Origin: Blautia sp.
GTDB lineage: Bacteria > Bacillota > Clostridia > Lachnospirales > Lachnospiraceae
DNA: 64,000 nucleotides
Assembly (NCBI GenBank): GCA_029257805.1
Contig: JARIAR010000025.1
Coordinates: forward strand, 1-64,000
Direction of reading: 5' to 3'
The notes under the pieces are model-generated. The model was given only the letters and a program-made list of their open reading frames with translations, did not search any database and was not told the origin of the DNA. Positions 18,101 to 25,788 of this stretch are shown piece by piece. The position numbers and the translations under genes were made by a program. Numbering within the stretch: position 1 is the stretch's first letter; the number at the start of each line of letters is the position of its first letter.

Positions 18101-19157
18101 AGGAAGTATGGCGCTTATGCTGGTAGGATTTGGAATACAGGATTCTATTATGGACATTGCTGTGCGTCAGTATGAGGAACTTCAGCATTATGATGGAACG
18201 ATTATAAATGATGAGGATGGAACGGAGAAAGAAAGAGGAGAACTGCGGGAATTTTTGAAAGAAAATAAAGAAATTATCCGTTTTACAAATGTGCAGTTTA
18301 CTAAAATGGAAGTTCCTAATGGAAAATCGAATGTAAGTGTGTATGTGTACGTGCCGGAAAATGTGGAAACTTTTAAAAAGGATGTGACGTTTCAGAATCG
18401 CCGTACAAAAGAGAAATATGAACTTACAGATCAGGGAGCTGTAATCAGTGAGAAAACAGCCAGATTAACAGGGCTTTCGGAAGGCGATGAGATTACGCTC
18501 AAAAAAGACAATAAAAGGTATAAAGTGAAGATTGCTGTGATTACAGAAAATTATCTTGGTCATTATATTTATATGACACCAAAGGTATATCAATCCACCT
18601 TCCAGGAAATACCGGATTTTCAGAATATTCTTTTTACAGTAAAAAACAAAGAACATCTGGATGAGATCGGAAGAGAAATCTTAAACTTTCCTGCAGCATT
18701 AAGTATTAGTTATACAAGCAGCCTGGCAGGACAGCTGGAACGTATGCTCAGCAGTCTTGGAACGGTGATCGTTGTACTTATTGTATCTGCAGGTATGCTG
18801 GCGTTTATTGTTCTTTATAATTTGAATAATATTAACATCACAGAGAGGCAGAGAGAACTGGCAACTCTTAAAGTACTTGGTTTTTATGATGGAGAAGTTT
18901 CCCAGTATGTGTTCAGGGAGAATATTTTGCTTACGTTTATAGGTGTCGCAGTGGGGGCGTTTTTTGGAATTATCCTGCACCGTTATGTAATCACTACAGT
19001 GGAAGTGGATGCCGTTATGTTTGGGCGAAATATACGACCTGTAAGTTTTTTATACAGCGCTCTTTTTACATGGGGCTTCTCTGTTTTTGTAAATATGGTG
19101 ATGCACTTCAAGTTAAAGAAGATAGATATGGTAGAATCGCTGAAAAGCGTAGAATAA
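15180..19157 (+). CDS. Giant FtsX-family ABC permease with coiled-coil extracytoplasmic domain
   Basis: 1325 residues from ATG 15180 (a GTG at 15171 is also in frame; AGGTGAGG precedes the ATG). Order: membrane helix about 17-37; extracellular domain to ~240; charged coiled coil about 240-768 built of heptad-like units (ADGEGEIAENEKKLLDGK); three-helix FtsX domain about 797-915; helix about 960-985; second extracellular domain; final FtsX domain about 1195-1310 (TVIVVLIVSAGMLAFIVLYN, REL-ATLKVLGFY). The glycine-rich GGAATDEE near residue 504 lies at the midpoint of the coil, suggesting an antiparallel hairpin. Ordinary FtsX/MacB permeases lack such an insert. Partner of the preceding ATPase; function unknown. 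Confidence 0.85.
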   Translation: MKALHKDFWMEIRKSKARFISIFLIVALGVAFFSGIQAASPDMRFSGDAYYDESLLMDAKIIGTLGLTEEDVESLRQIKDVEIAEGAYSTDVMCGEAENQKVLHIESLNKQMNQLKPEEGRLPEKSGEIFLDKAYAHNMGYGIGDSIQLKQDKTKGLLREDYTVCGIGTSPLYISFNRGNTTLGSGEISGFAYVCPEDFDREVYTQIYLRFHGAEDLTSYTDAYDHLIEKVQKKIDGIEKERCEIRFENVKKEGEEKLSEKEKEFSDGKEEARKKLSDAEQELKDAEEQLCDGKKEYAEGKKQLEDAKKEIKSAERQLLDGKKELLNGKNQLAESKSQLEQGRQELFSARAQAEEGQQLLDAGKEKINAGWAEYHKNQEKAEAGKKELSEAKVQLSEGKKKIAEGKKVLEQQQIELNNKKGEMEAAQAEIPPAREQLNIQKAACEKGFAELEKGEAELSQGEGELLSVKQQLSGIESQYSNLNAQISEVQGQISGLKAEYEEALKGGAATDEELSGMLEQIRVLEENLNNMSGEAESLYVQMQSLQGIVSETEEKLAVTRETLAARRKELEQAFEKVQAGLSQLDVLEKQLAEAQIQIEKGQTEINTGFALLKEKEAQIPEAEKEISKNEKILAEGQKQLAAAQKELSKGQDELDTKEKQLVDAWNRISEGEAGIAEGQAQIEAGEKKIADGEGEIAENEKKLLDGKREIGENEKKLQDAKKEIEEGKKDLEAGRKEYEDAKKEAEKEISEGEAKIKKAREEIENLEKPEWIVTDRHDLPEYSDYGDNADRIRNIGQVFPVIFFLVAALISLTTMTRMVEDQRIQIGTLKALGYGKASIMAKYVNYALLATVGGSICGVIIGEKILPYIIINAYGIMYHNMASNLQIHYELKFAVMASGAAVVCTLGATLFSCYRELAETPASLMRPPAPKEGKRILMERVAILWNRLSFSWKSTLRNLFRYKKRLFMTIFGIAGSMALMLVGFGIQDSIMDIAVRQYEELQHYDGTIINDEDGTEKERGELREFLKENKEIIRFTNVQFTKMEVPNGKSNVSVYVYVPENVETFKKDVTFQNRRTKEKYELTDQGAVISEKTARLTGLSEGDEITLKKDNKRYKVKIAVITENYLGHYIYMTPKVYQSTFQEIPDFQNILFTVKNKEHLDEIGREILNFPAALSISYTSSLAGQLERMLSSLGTVIVVLIVSAGMLAFIVLYNLNNINITERQRELATLKVLGFYDGEVSQYVFRENILLTFIGVAVGAFFGIILHRYVITTVEVDAVMFGRNIRPVSFLYSALFTWGFSVFVNMVMHFKLKKIDMVESLKSVE

Positions 19158-19180
19158 GTGTGAAATTAAAGGCGATCTGC

Positions 19181-19209
19181 TTGACAAAAAAAGAAAAGTT
19201 CATTATAGT
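19181..19209 (+). promoter_or_regulatory. Promoter for the valS T-box transcript
   Basis: TTGACA (19181-19186), 17 bases, TATAGT (19204-19209), placing the start near 19216, just ahead of the T-box. Confidence 0.82.
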
Positions 19210-19215
19210 AGAATC

Positions 19216-19462
19216 CATGGTAATGGCTGTGAAGAAGAGGAGTAGACAGTTGGAGCAGACAGAGAGAAATGTCCGTAGGCTGGAAGACATTTTGTGCAGA
19301 AGAGTGTTGAAGGTAGCTTTGGAGCTGAGAGATTGAACAGAAGTAAATTTCTCCGTATCCCGCGTTAAGGGAAATGAGATGTGCAGGATTCTGCATAATG
19401 AAGGTGGTACCGCGAGAACAATCGCCCTTCACACAATTTGTGTGAGGGGCGTTCGTTATATT
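19216..19462 (+). ncRNA. T-box leader (tRNA-Val sensing) of valS
   Basis: Stem I with AGTAGA near 19240, a specifier candidate GTA (Val) at 19313-19315 in the context TTGAAG-GTA-GC, a CGTTAAGGG segment, the T-box sequence AAGGTGGTACCGCG at 19401-19414, and a terminator CGCCCTTCACACA / TGTGTGAGGGGCG (19423-19451). Uncharged tRNA-Val would stabilise the antiterminator and permit valS expression. The leader fills the 349-base gap between the permease and valS, together with the promoter. Confidence 0.94.
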
Positions 19463-19506
19463 AAGAAAAGCCTCTTGCGCAGAAAAAGACATATAAGGAG
19501 GATATT

Positions 19507-22161
19507 ATGAGCAAAGAACTTGCGAAAACTTATGATCCAAAAGGGATTGAAGAGCGCCTTTACAAAAAGTGGATGGATAATGGATATTTTCACGCAAAAG
19601 TGAATCCGGATAAAAAACCATTTACGATTGTAATGCCGCCACCCAATGTAACAGGACAGCTTCATATGGGGCATGCCCTTGATGAAACCATGCAGGATAT
19701 TTTGATCCGTTTTAAAAGAATGCAGGGATATGAAGCTTTATGGCAGCCGGGAACAGACCATGCAGCCATTGCAACGGAAGTGAAAGTTATTGAAAAGCTG
19801 AAAAAAGAAGGTATTGATAAAAACGAAATTGGAAGAGAAGCCTTTTTGAAACATGCCTGGGAATGGAAAGAAGAATATGGTGGAAAGATCATTAATCAGC
19901 TTAAAAAGCTGGGTGCTTCTGCAGACTGGGAGAGAGAACGTTTTACTATGGATGAAGGCTGCTCAAAAGCAGTGCAGGAAGTATTTATCAAACTGTATGA
20001 AAAAGGATATATTTACAAAGGCTCCCGTATCATCAACTGGTGTCCTGTTTGCCAGACTTCTATTTCAGATGCTGAAGTAGAACATGAAGATCAGGAAGGA
20101 TTTTTCTGGCATATTAATTATCCGATCGTGGGAGAGGAAGGAAGATTTGTAGAGATTGCTACAACACGTCCGGAAACACTTCTTGGAGATACAGCAGTTG
20201 CCGTAAATCCGGAAGATGAACGATACAAAGATATTGTTGGAAAAATGCTTAAACTGCCTTTAACAGACAGAGAAATCCCGGTTATTGCAGATGAATATGT
20301 AGATAAAGAGTTTGGTACCGGTTGTGTAAAAATAACACCGGCTCATGATCCTAATGACTTTGAAGTGGGACGTCGTCATAATCTTCCGGAAATTAATATT
20401 CTGAATGATGATGCAACCATTAACAGTCTCGGTGGAAAATATGCAGGTATGGACCGTTATGAGGCAAGAGCGCAGATGGTGGAAGATTTAAAGGAATTAG
20501 GTCTTCTTGTAAAGGTTGTGCCACATTCTCATAATGTTGGAACCCATGACCGTTGTGGAACAACCGTAGAGCCAATGATCAAGCCTCAGTGGTTTGTAAA
20601 AATGGATGAAATGGCAAAAGCAGCTATTCAGACATTAGAGGATGGGGATCTGGAATTTGTACCGGAGCGTTTTGACAAAACATATTTGCACTGGCTGGAA
20701 AATATTCGCGACTGGTGTATCTCCCGTCAGCTCTGGTGGGGACATAGAATTCCTGCATATTATTGTGATGAATGCGGAGAAGTTGCAGTGGCTGCGGATA
20801 TGCCGGAAAAATGCCCGAAATGTGGATGTACACATATGCATCAGGATGAAGATACACTGGATACATGGTTTAGTTCCGCACTGTGGCCGTTTTCTACTCT
20901 TGGATGGCCGGAAAAAACAGAAGAATTAGAATACTTCTATCCAACAGACGTTCTTGTAACAGGATACGATATTATTTTCTTCTGGGTTATCCGCATGGTA
21001 TTTTCTGCTTTGGAACAAACAGGAAAAACACCATTCCATCATGTACTGATCCATGGTCTTGTAAGGGATTCTCAGGGAAGAAAAATGAGTAAATCTCTTG
21101 GAAACGGAATTGATCCTCTTGAAGTAATTGATAAATACGGAGCAGATGCCCTCCGTCTTACATTAATGACAGGAAATGCACCGGGAAATGATATGCGTTT
21201 TTATTGGGAACGTGTAGAGTCCAGCCGTAATTTTGCAAATAAAATATGGAATGCTTCTCGTTTTATCATGATGAACCTGGAAGGCAAAACAGTAAAAGAA
21301 CCGGAGAATGTAGCTGATTTTTGTCCGGAAGATAAGTGGATCCTTTCTCATCTGAATACCGTAATTCGTGAAGTGACAGAAAATATGGATAAATATGAGC
21401 TTGGTATTGCGGTTCAGAAAGTTTACGACTTCTTATGGGATGAACTTTGCGACTGGTATATTGAAATGGCAAAAGTTCGCCTGTGGAAAGCAGAAGAAAA
21501 TCCGGAAGCAGCAAATGCAGCTCTTTGGACGCTTCGTACAGCGTTGACACAGGGATTGAAACTGCTCCATCCATATATGCCGTTTATTACAGAGGAGATT
21601 TACTGCACACTTCTTCCGGAGAAAGAATCTATTATGATCTCCCAGTGGCCGGAATATAAAGAAGAGTGGTGTTTCCCGGAAGCAGAGCAGGCAGTGGAAA
21701 GCTTTAAGGAAGTGGTAAGAGGGATTCGTAATACAAGAGCAGAAATGAACGTACCTGCAAATCGTAAAACAAGTATTTACATTGTGGGAAAAAATGAAGA
21801 AATCTGCAATATGTACGAGATCAGTAAAAAATCATTTGTAAATCTTGCGCTTGCGAAAGAAATTTATGTACAGGCGGATAAAGAAGGAATTGGGGAAGAT
21901 GCAGTCTCTGTTGTAGTGGCAAATGCAGTTGTATATCTTCCGCTGGAAGACCTTGTTGACAGAGAAAAAGAGCTTGAGCGTCTTACAAAAGAACAGGAAC
22001 GTCTCACAAAAGAAATTGCCAGATGTGAGGGCATGTTAAATAATCCGAACTTTGTGAACAAAGCTCCGGAAGCAAAAGTAGCGGCCGAAAAAGATAAACT
22101 GTTAAAATACAAAGAAATGAAAGAAAAAGTTAATATGCAGCTTGAACAACTGAAGAAGTAA
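19507..22161 (+). CDS. valS: Valyl-tRNA synthetase
   Basis: Class Ia aminoacyl-tRNA synthetase charging tRNA-Val. 884 residues, full length. HIGH motif as HMGH in [15 protein letters not shown] (about residues 44-58), editing (CP1) domain with [17 protein letters not shown], zinc-type cysteines CDECGEVAV... CPKCGC, KMSKS in [14 protein letters not shown] (about 522-535), anticodon-binding domain, and the C-terminal coiled-coil arm typical of ValRS ([17 protein letters not shown]). Controlled by the upstream T-box. AAGGAGG precedes the ATG. Confidence 0.98.
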   Translation: MSKELAKTYDPKGIEERLYKKWMDNGYFHAKVNPDKKPFTIVMPPPNVTGQLHMGHALDETMQDILIRFKRMQGYEALWQPGTDHAAIATEVKVIEKLKKEGIDKNEIGREAFLKHAWEWKEEYGGKIINQLKKLGASADWERERFTMDEGCSKAVQEVFIKLYEKGYIYKGSRIINWCPVCQTSISDAEVEHEDQEGFFWHINYPIVGEEGRFVEIATTRPETLLGDTAVAVNPEDERYKDIVGKMLKLPLTDREIPVIADEYVDKEFGTGCVKITPAHDPNDFEVGRRHNLPEINILNDDATINSLGGKYAGMDRYEARAQMVEDLKELGLLVKVVPHSHNVGTHDRCGTTVEPMIKPQWFVKMDEMAKAAIQTLEDGDLEFVPERFDKTYLHWLENIRDWCISRQLWWGHRIPAYYCDECGEVAVAADMPEKCPKCGCTHMHQDEDTLDTWFSSALWPFSTLGWPEKTEELEYFYPTDVLVTGYDIIFFWVIRMVFSALEQTGKTPFHHVLIHGLVRDSQGRKMSKSLGNGIDPLEVIDKYGADALRLTLMTGNAPGNDMRFYWERVESSRNFANKIWNASRFIMMNLEGKTVKEPENVADFCPEDKWILSHLNTVIREVTENMDKYELGIAVQKVYDFLWDELCDWYIEMAKVRLWKAEENPEAANAALWTLRTALTQGLKLLHPYMPFITEEIYCTLLPEKESIMISQWPEYKEEWCFPEAEQAVESFKEVVRGIRNTRAEMNVPANRKTSIYIVGKNEEICNMYEISKKSFVNLALAKEIYVQADKEGIGEDAVSVVVANAVVYLPLEDLVDREKELERLTKEQERLTKEIARCEGMLNNPNFVNKAPEAKVAAEKDKLLKYKEMKEKVNMQLEQLKK

Positions 22162-22176
22162 TAAAGGAGTGATTGG

Positions 22177-24198
22177 ATGAAATGGCATAAGCTTTGTAAT
22201 ATCTGTAACAAGATTTCCCTGATTCTTCAGGCTCTTGGCTGTGCGGTTATGTATTTTCTGATTGAGGCAATGAGCCGTCATTCTTTTGTAAAAGCATGGG
22301 ATTTTATGGTGCAGAAACCATTAGTATTTGCCTATAATGCACAGTTCATTTTTACAATGATGCTGATCGTATATTTATTCCGCAGACGTGTTTTCTGGCG
22401 CTCACTGATCAGTGTTTTCTGGATCCTTCTTGGCGCGATAAACGGAATTCTGCTGATGAATCGTGTCACACCATTTACAGGTCCGGATGTGGCAATGGTT
22501 ACAGATGGACTTGCCATTGCAAAAAAATACCTGCCATCATATGGTGTAACGATCGTATGGATCGTTCTTGGGGTTGTTGCAGTCGCTTTGCTGGCAATGT
22601 TTATAAAAGCGCCGAAATACAAAGGAAAGATCCGTTATCGTTATAACGTTCCTCTTGTTCTGGCAGGAATTCTTGCATTTGTAGGCATGACGCACACAGC
22701 GCTGGATAAAAGAATTCTGTCTAATTATTTTGGAAATATAGCGTTTGCCTATGAGGATTATGGCTATCCATATTGTCTGGCTACGACTATTTTCAATACG
22801 GGAATCAGTTGTCCAAGGGATTATTCTGAGCAGGAAATTGAAAGAATCAAAAGTACAGAAGATAATCTTCCAAAGACAAAAGATAAAAAACATCCGAATA
22901 TTTTGTTTTTACAGCTGGAATCCTTTTTTGATCCAACTCTTGTAAATTATCTGGATGTTTCAGAAGATCCGATTCCTGTTTTCCGTAAATTGATGAAGGA
23001 ATATTCTTCCGGATATTATAAGGTGCCTTCTGTTGGTGCAGGTACTGCAAATACAGAATTTGAATCTATCACCGGAATGAGCCTTCATTATTTTGGACCG
23101 GGAGAATATCCGTATAAAAGTATTTTAAAGGAGAAAACGTGTGAAAGCGCGCCATATGTTCTTAAAAATCTGGGATATTCCGCTCATGCAATACATAACA
23201 ATGAAGCTAATTTCTATGGAAGAAGAAGCATTTTCCCGAATCTGGGATTTGATACATTTACTTCTGAGGAATACATGCCGGAGGAAAACAAGAAGAATCT
23301 TCTGGGATGGGTAAAGGATGAAATTCTTACAGATGAAATTATAAAATGTATGGATTCCACAGAAGAATCGGATTATATCTATACGGTTTCTGTGCAGGGA
23401 CATGGAGATTACCCGGCAGAACCGATATTGGAAAATCCTAAGATTACAGTTTCCGGTTCTCCAACAAAAGAACAGGATAATAAATGGGAATATTATGTAA
23501 ATGAAATTAACGATATGGATAATTTTGTAAAAGAACTGACGGATGCGCTGGAAGAATATCCGGAAGATGTTGTTCTTGTTATGTATGGCGATCACCTTCC
23601 AACAATGGATCTTACGGTAGAGGATGTAAAAAATAAATATCTTTTTCAGACAGAATATGTGATCTGGGATAATTTTGGACTGGAGAAAAAAGATGAAAAT
23701 CTTGCATCTTATCAGATGGCAGCGGAGGTTCTGAACCGTGTCGGGATTCATGAGGGAACAATTTTCCGTTATCATCAGGCAAGAAGAAATACAAAAAATT
23801 ATCAGGTGGATTTAGAAACTCTGCAGTATGACCTTCTTTATGGAGAGCGTTATGCATATGGTGGAGAAAATTTATTTGAACGTACAAAGATGAAAATGGG
23901 ATTATATGATGTGACTTTGGATTCCCTCTCTCTTGTTTCAGATACAGATTTCACCTATTATATCCATGGAACGAACTTTACACCATCCAGTCAGGTAAAA
24001 TTAAATGGTGACTGGTATGATACTGTGTATGTAAATCCAACAACACTTATTATTTCCGGTACAGAACTTTCGGATTTTGATCGTTTATCTGTTGTACAGA
24101 GAAGTAATAGTTCTACAAGAAAACCGTTAAGCAAAAGCTATGACCGTTCCTGTTATGCGTTGCTTGATGGAAATAAATGGAAATTAAACAGAGAGTAA
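22177..24198 (+). CDS. LtaS-like sulfatase-fold membrane enzyme
   Basis: 673-residue member of the lipoteichoic acid synthase/alkaline-phosphatase superfamily, which transfers glycerol-phosphate from phosphatidylglycerol outside the membrane. Five membrane helices (about residues 10-180) precede the extracellular catalytic domain: NILFLQLESFFDPT (metal Glu), GAGTANTEFESITGM (nucleophile Thr region), HNNEANFYGRR, VLVMYGDHLPTMD (metal Asp/His). After the enzyme domain (about 590-660) is a short beta-rich segment (YIHGTNFTPSSQVKLNGDW) resembling an IPT/TIG fold, unusual for LtaS. Fifteen bases after valS and probably cotranscribed. Whether it makes LTA or another polyglycerolphosphate is not determinable. 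Confidence 0.85.
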   Translation: MKWHKLCNICNKISLILQALGCAVMYFLIEAMSRHSFVKAWDFMVQKPLVFAYNAQFIFTMMLIVYLFRRRVFWRSLISVFWILLGAINGILLMNRVTPFTGPDVAMVTDGLAIAKKYLPSYGVTIVWIVLGVVAVALLAMFIKAPKYKGKIRYRYNVPLVLAGILAFVGMTHTALDKRILSNYFGNIAFAYEDYGYPYCLATTIFNTGISCPRDYSEQEIERIKSTEDNLPKTKDKKHPNILFLQLESFFDPTLVNYLDVSEDPIPVFRKLMKEYSSGYYKVPSVGAGTANTEFESITGMSLHYFGPGEYPYKSILKEKTCESAPYVLKNLGYSAHAIHNNEANFYGRRSIFPNLGFDTFTSEEYMPEENKKNLLGWVKDEILTDEIIKCMDSTEESDYIYTVSVQGHGDYPAEPILENPKITVSGSPTKEQDNKWEYYVNEINDMDNFVKELTDALEEYPEDVVLVMYGDHLPTMDLTVEDVKNKYLFQTEYVIWDNFGLEKKDENLASYQMAAEVLNRVGIHEGTIFRYHQARRNTKNYQVDLETLQYDLLYGERYAYGGENLFERTKMKMGLYDVTLDSLSLVSDTDFTYYIHGTNFTPSSQVKLNGDWYDTVYVNPTTLIISGTELSDFDRLSVVQRSNSSTRKPLSKSYDRSCYALLDGNKWKLNRE

Positions 24199-24244
24199 AT
24201 ATGCCATTGTAACATAATGTCGGATAAAATGTTACGATTGGTAC

Positions 24245-24272
24245 TGGACATCTTCCACCACTCATATATAAT
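24245..24272 (+). promoter_or_regulatory. Promoter for folC, embedded in an inverted repeat
   Basis: TGGACA (24245-24250), 16 bases, TATAAT (24267-24272); start near 24279. The -10 hexamer is part of the left arm of the long inverted repeat 24253-24325, so the same bases serve as promoter and as half of a transcript hairpin. Confidence 0.65.
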
Positions 24273-24331
24273 GGTATCGTAGCGGTTTATAAAATCGCTC
24301 AATACATTATAGATGAGTGGTGGAATTTTTT
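24253..24331 (+). terminator. Long hairpin with U run, ending at the folC start
   Basis: TTCCACCACTCAT (24253-24265) pairs with ATGAGTGGTGGAA (24313-24325); the stem continues with TATAATG/CATTATA (24267-24273 and 24305-24311) and AGCG/CGCT (24281-24284 and 24296-24299), then a T6 run (24326-24331) and the folC ATG. In read-through RNA from ltaS it should act as a terminator and also hide the folC ribosome binding site (GGTGG, 24319-24323). RNA started at the internal promoter lacks the left arm. A separate dyad GTAACAT/ATGTTAC (24209-24235) lies upstream. Confidence 0.7.
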
Positions 24332-25633
24332 ATGAATTATGAAGAAGCGGTTGCTTATATTGAAGAAACACCAAAATTTACGAAAAAAAACAGTCTGGAT
24401 CATACAAAAGAATGTTTGAAAAGACTTGGGAATCCTGAGAAAAAGTTTCGTGTGATCCATGTGGCGGGAACAAATGGAAAAGGAAGCACATGCGCATTTT
24501 TAACTTCTATGCTTCGGGAGGCAGGATATTCCTGCGGACTTTTTACATCTCCACATCTTATAAAAATCAATGAACGTTTTCAGATTAATGAAACAGAGAT
24601 TGATGATGAAGTATTTTTATCAGCTTTTTTTAAAGTGAAAAATCTGGCAGACGAGCTTGTGGAAGAGGGAAGTTACCATCCCACCTATTTTGAAATGTTG
24701 TTTTTAATGGGAATGGTCATTTTTGCAGATGCGAATGTGGATTACGTAACTTTGGAAACAGGTCTTGGTGGAAGATTAGATGCAACAACATCTGTGGAAA
24801 ACCCGGTGGCATGTGTGATCACATCCATAAGTATGGATCACACCCAGTATCTTGGAAATACGATTGCAGAAATCGCAGGGGAAAAAGCCGGTATCATTGT
24901 ACCGGAAGTGCCGGTAATCTTTGACGGAAATGATCCGGAGGCAGCAGAAGTTATCCGAAAAAAAGCAAAAGAACTTGGAAGTCCGTTTTTTGAAGTGACT
25001 CGGGCAGATGCAAAGATTTATAAAAATAACAAAGCAGGCATTGATTTTTCCTTGAACAATGCGTATTATGGGAATACGATATTTTCTATTCCTTTTATTG
25101 CAAAGTATCAGGTAATGAATGCAGCTCTTGCATTGAAAACCATGGAGGTTTTAAAAGAGGTTATTCCGGCTACATGTGAGAACCTGAAAGATGGGATTTT
25201 GCATACAAGATGGCAGGGAAGAATGGAGACAGTGCTTCCCGGGGTAATTGTAGATGGTGCTCATAACGAAGATGGTGTGGAAAAATTTGTGGAAACAGCA
25301 GCGCATTTTCAGGAAGAGTATCCTTTAACCCTTCTGTTTTCAGCAGTAGACGACAAGGATTATACAGATATGATCGCTTCCATATGCCAGGGAATACATT
25401 TTCACCACATTGTGGTTACACAGGTTGGAGGATATCGAGAAGTTCCTGCCTGTAAATTTGCAGAAATTTTTGAGAAAAACGGATGCAAAAATGTGGAGGT
25501 CTGTGAAGATACAGAAGAAGCTTTCCAAAAAGCATATCAGGCAAAAGGAGAGAACGGAATGTTGTTCTGTGTGGGTTCTCTGTATCTTGTGGGAGAGATC
25601 AAAGATGTGATTAGGAGAAAAAAATATGATTGA
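24332..25633 (+). CDS. folC: Bifunctional folylpolyglutamate/dihydrofolate synthase
   Basis: Adds glutamate to dihydropteroate and to tetrahydrofolates (Mur-ligase superfamily). 433 residues from ATG 24332 (MNYEEAVAYIEE); an in-frame GTG at 24317 lies inside the hairpin arm and has no ribosome binding site. P-loop HVAGTNGKGSTCAF, TSPHL, TLETGLGGRLDATTSV, SMDHTQYLGNTIAEIAGEKAGI (carbamylated-lysine region), and VDGAHNEDGV are all present. The ribosome binding site GAGTGGTGG is part of a long hairpin, so translation is likely to depend on which promoter made the RNA. Confidence 0.95.
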   Translation: MNYEEAVAYIEETPKFTKKNSLDHTKECLKRLGNPEKKFRVIHVAGTNGKGSTCAFLTSMLREAGYSCGLFTSPHLIKINERFQINETEIDDEVFLSAFFKVKNLADELVEEGSYHPTYFEMLFLMGMVIFADANVDYVTLETGLGGRLDATTSVENPVACVITSISMDHTQYLGNTIAEIAGEKAGIIVPEVPVIFDGNDPEAAEVIRKKAKELGSPFFEVTRADAKIYKNNKAGIDFSLNNAYYGNTIFSIPFIAKYQVMNAALALKTMEVLKEVIPATCENLKDGILHTRWQGRMETVLPGVIVDGAHNEDGVEKFVETAAHFQEEYPLTLLFSAVDDKDYTDMIASICQGIHFHHIVVTQVGGYREVPACKFAEIFEKNGCKNVEVCEDTEEAFQKAYQAKGENGMLFCVGSLYLVGEIKDVIRRKKYD

Positions 25634-25778
25634 TTATGAAGAGGAACTGAAAAAGTTTGAACCGTGTCTGGATGTGGCAGATGCAGAAGGTGCAATTTAT
25701 GATCACGAATTAACAGATATTCTGGACATTCTTCAGGAAATGCTCCGGGAAGCGAAAAGCAACAGACGGGTAAGATAA
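25626..25778 (+). CDS. Small acidic protein overlapping folC end
   Basis: A 50-residue ORF starting MIDYEEELKKFEPCLDVADA and ending SNRRVR. Its ATG overlaps the last 8 bases of folC (ATGATTGA), with GATTAGGAGA as ribosome binding site inside folC, and it ends 10 bases before the next gene. The predicted protein is mostly helical, acidic, with one cysteine. Tight packing and in-frame codon use like the neighbours argue for a real gene. I do not recognise a family. Confidence 0.6.
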   Translation: MIDYEEELKKFEPCLDVADAEGAIYDHELTDILDILQEMLREAKSNRRVR

Positions 25779-25788
25779 GGAGAAATAA

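Noticed and set aside
19070..19336. 88-codon ORF before valS
   Set aside because: It overlaps the permease end, the valS promoter and T-box stem I, and has no ribosome binding site.
24199..24331. THF riboswitch before folC
   Set aside because: Some folC genes have one, but the conserved THF core is not present; the sequence is better explained as promoter plus inverted repeat.
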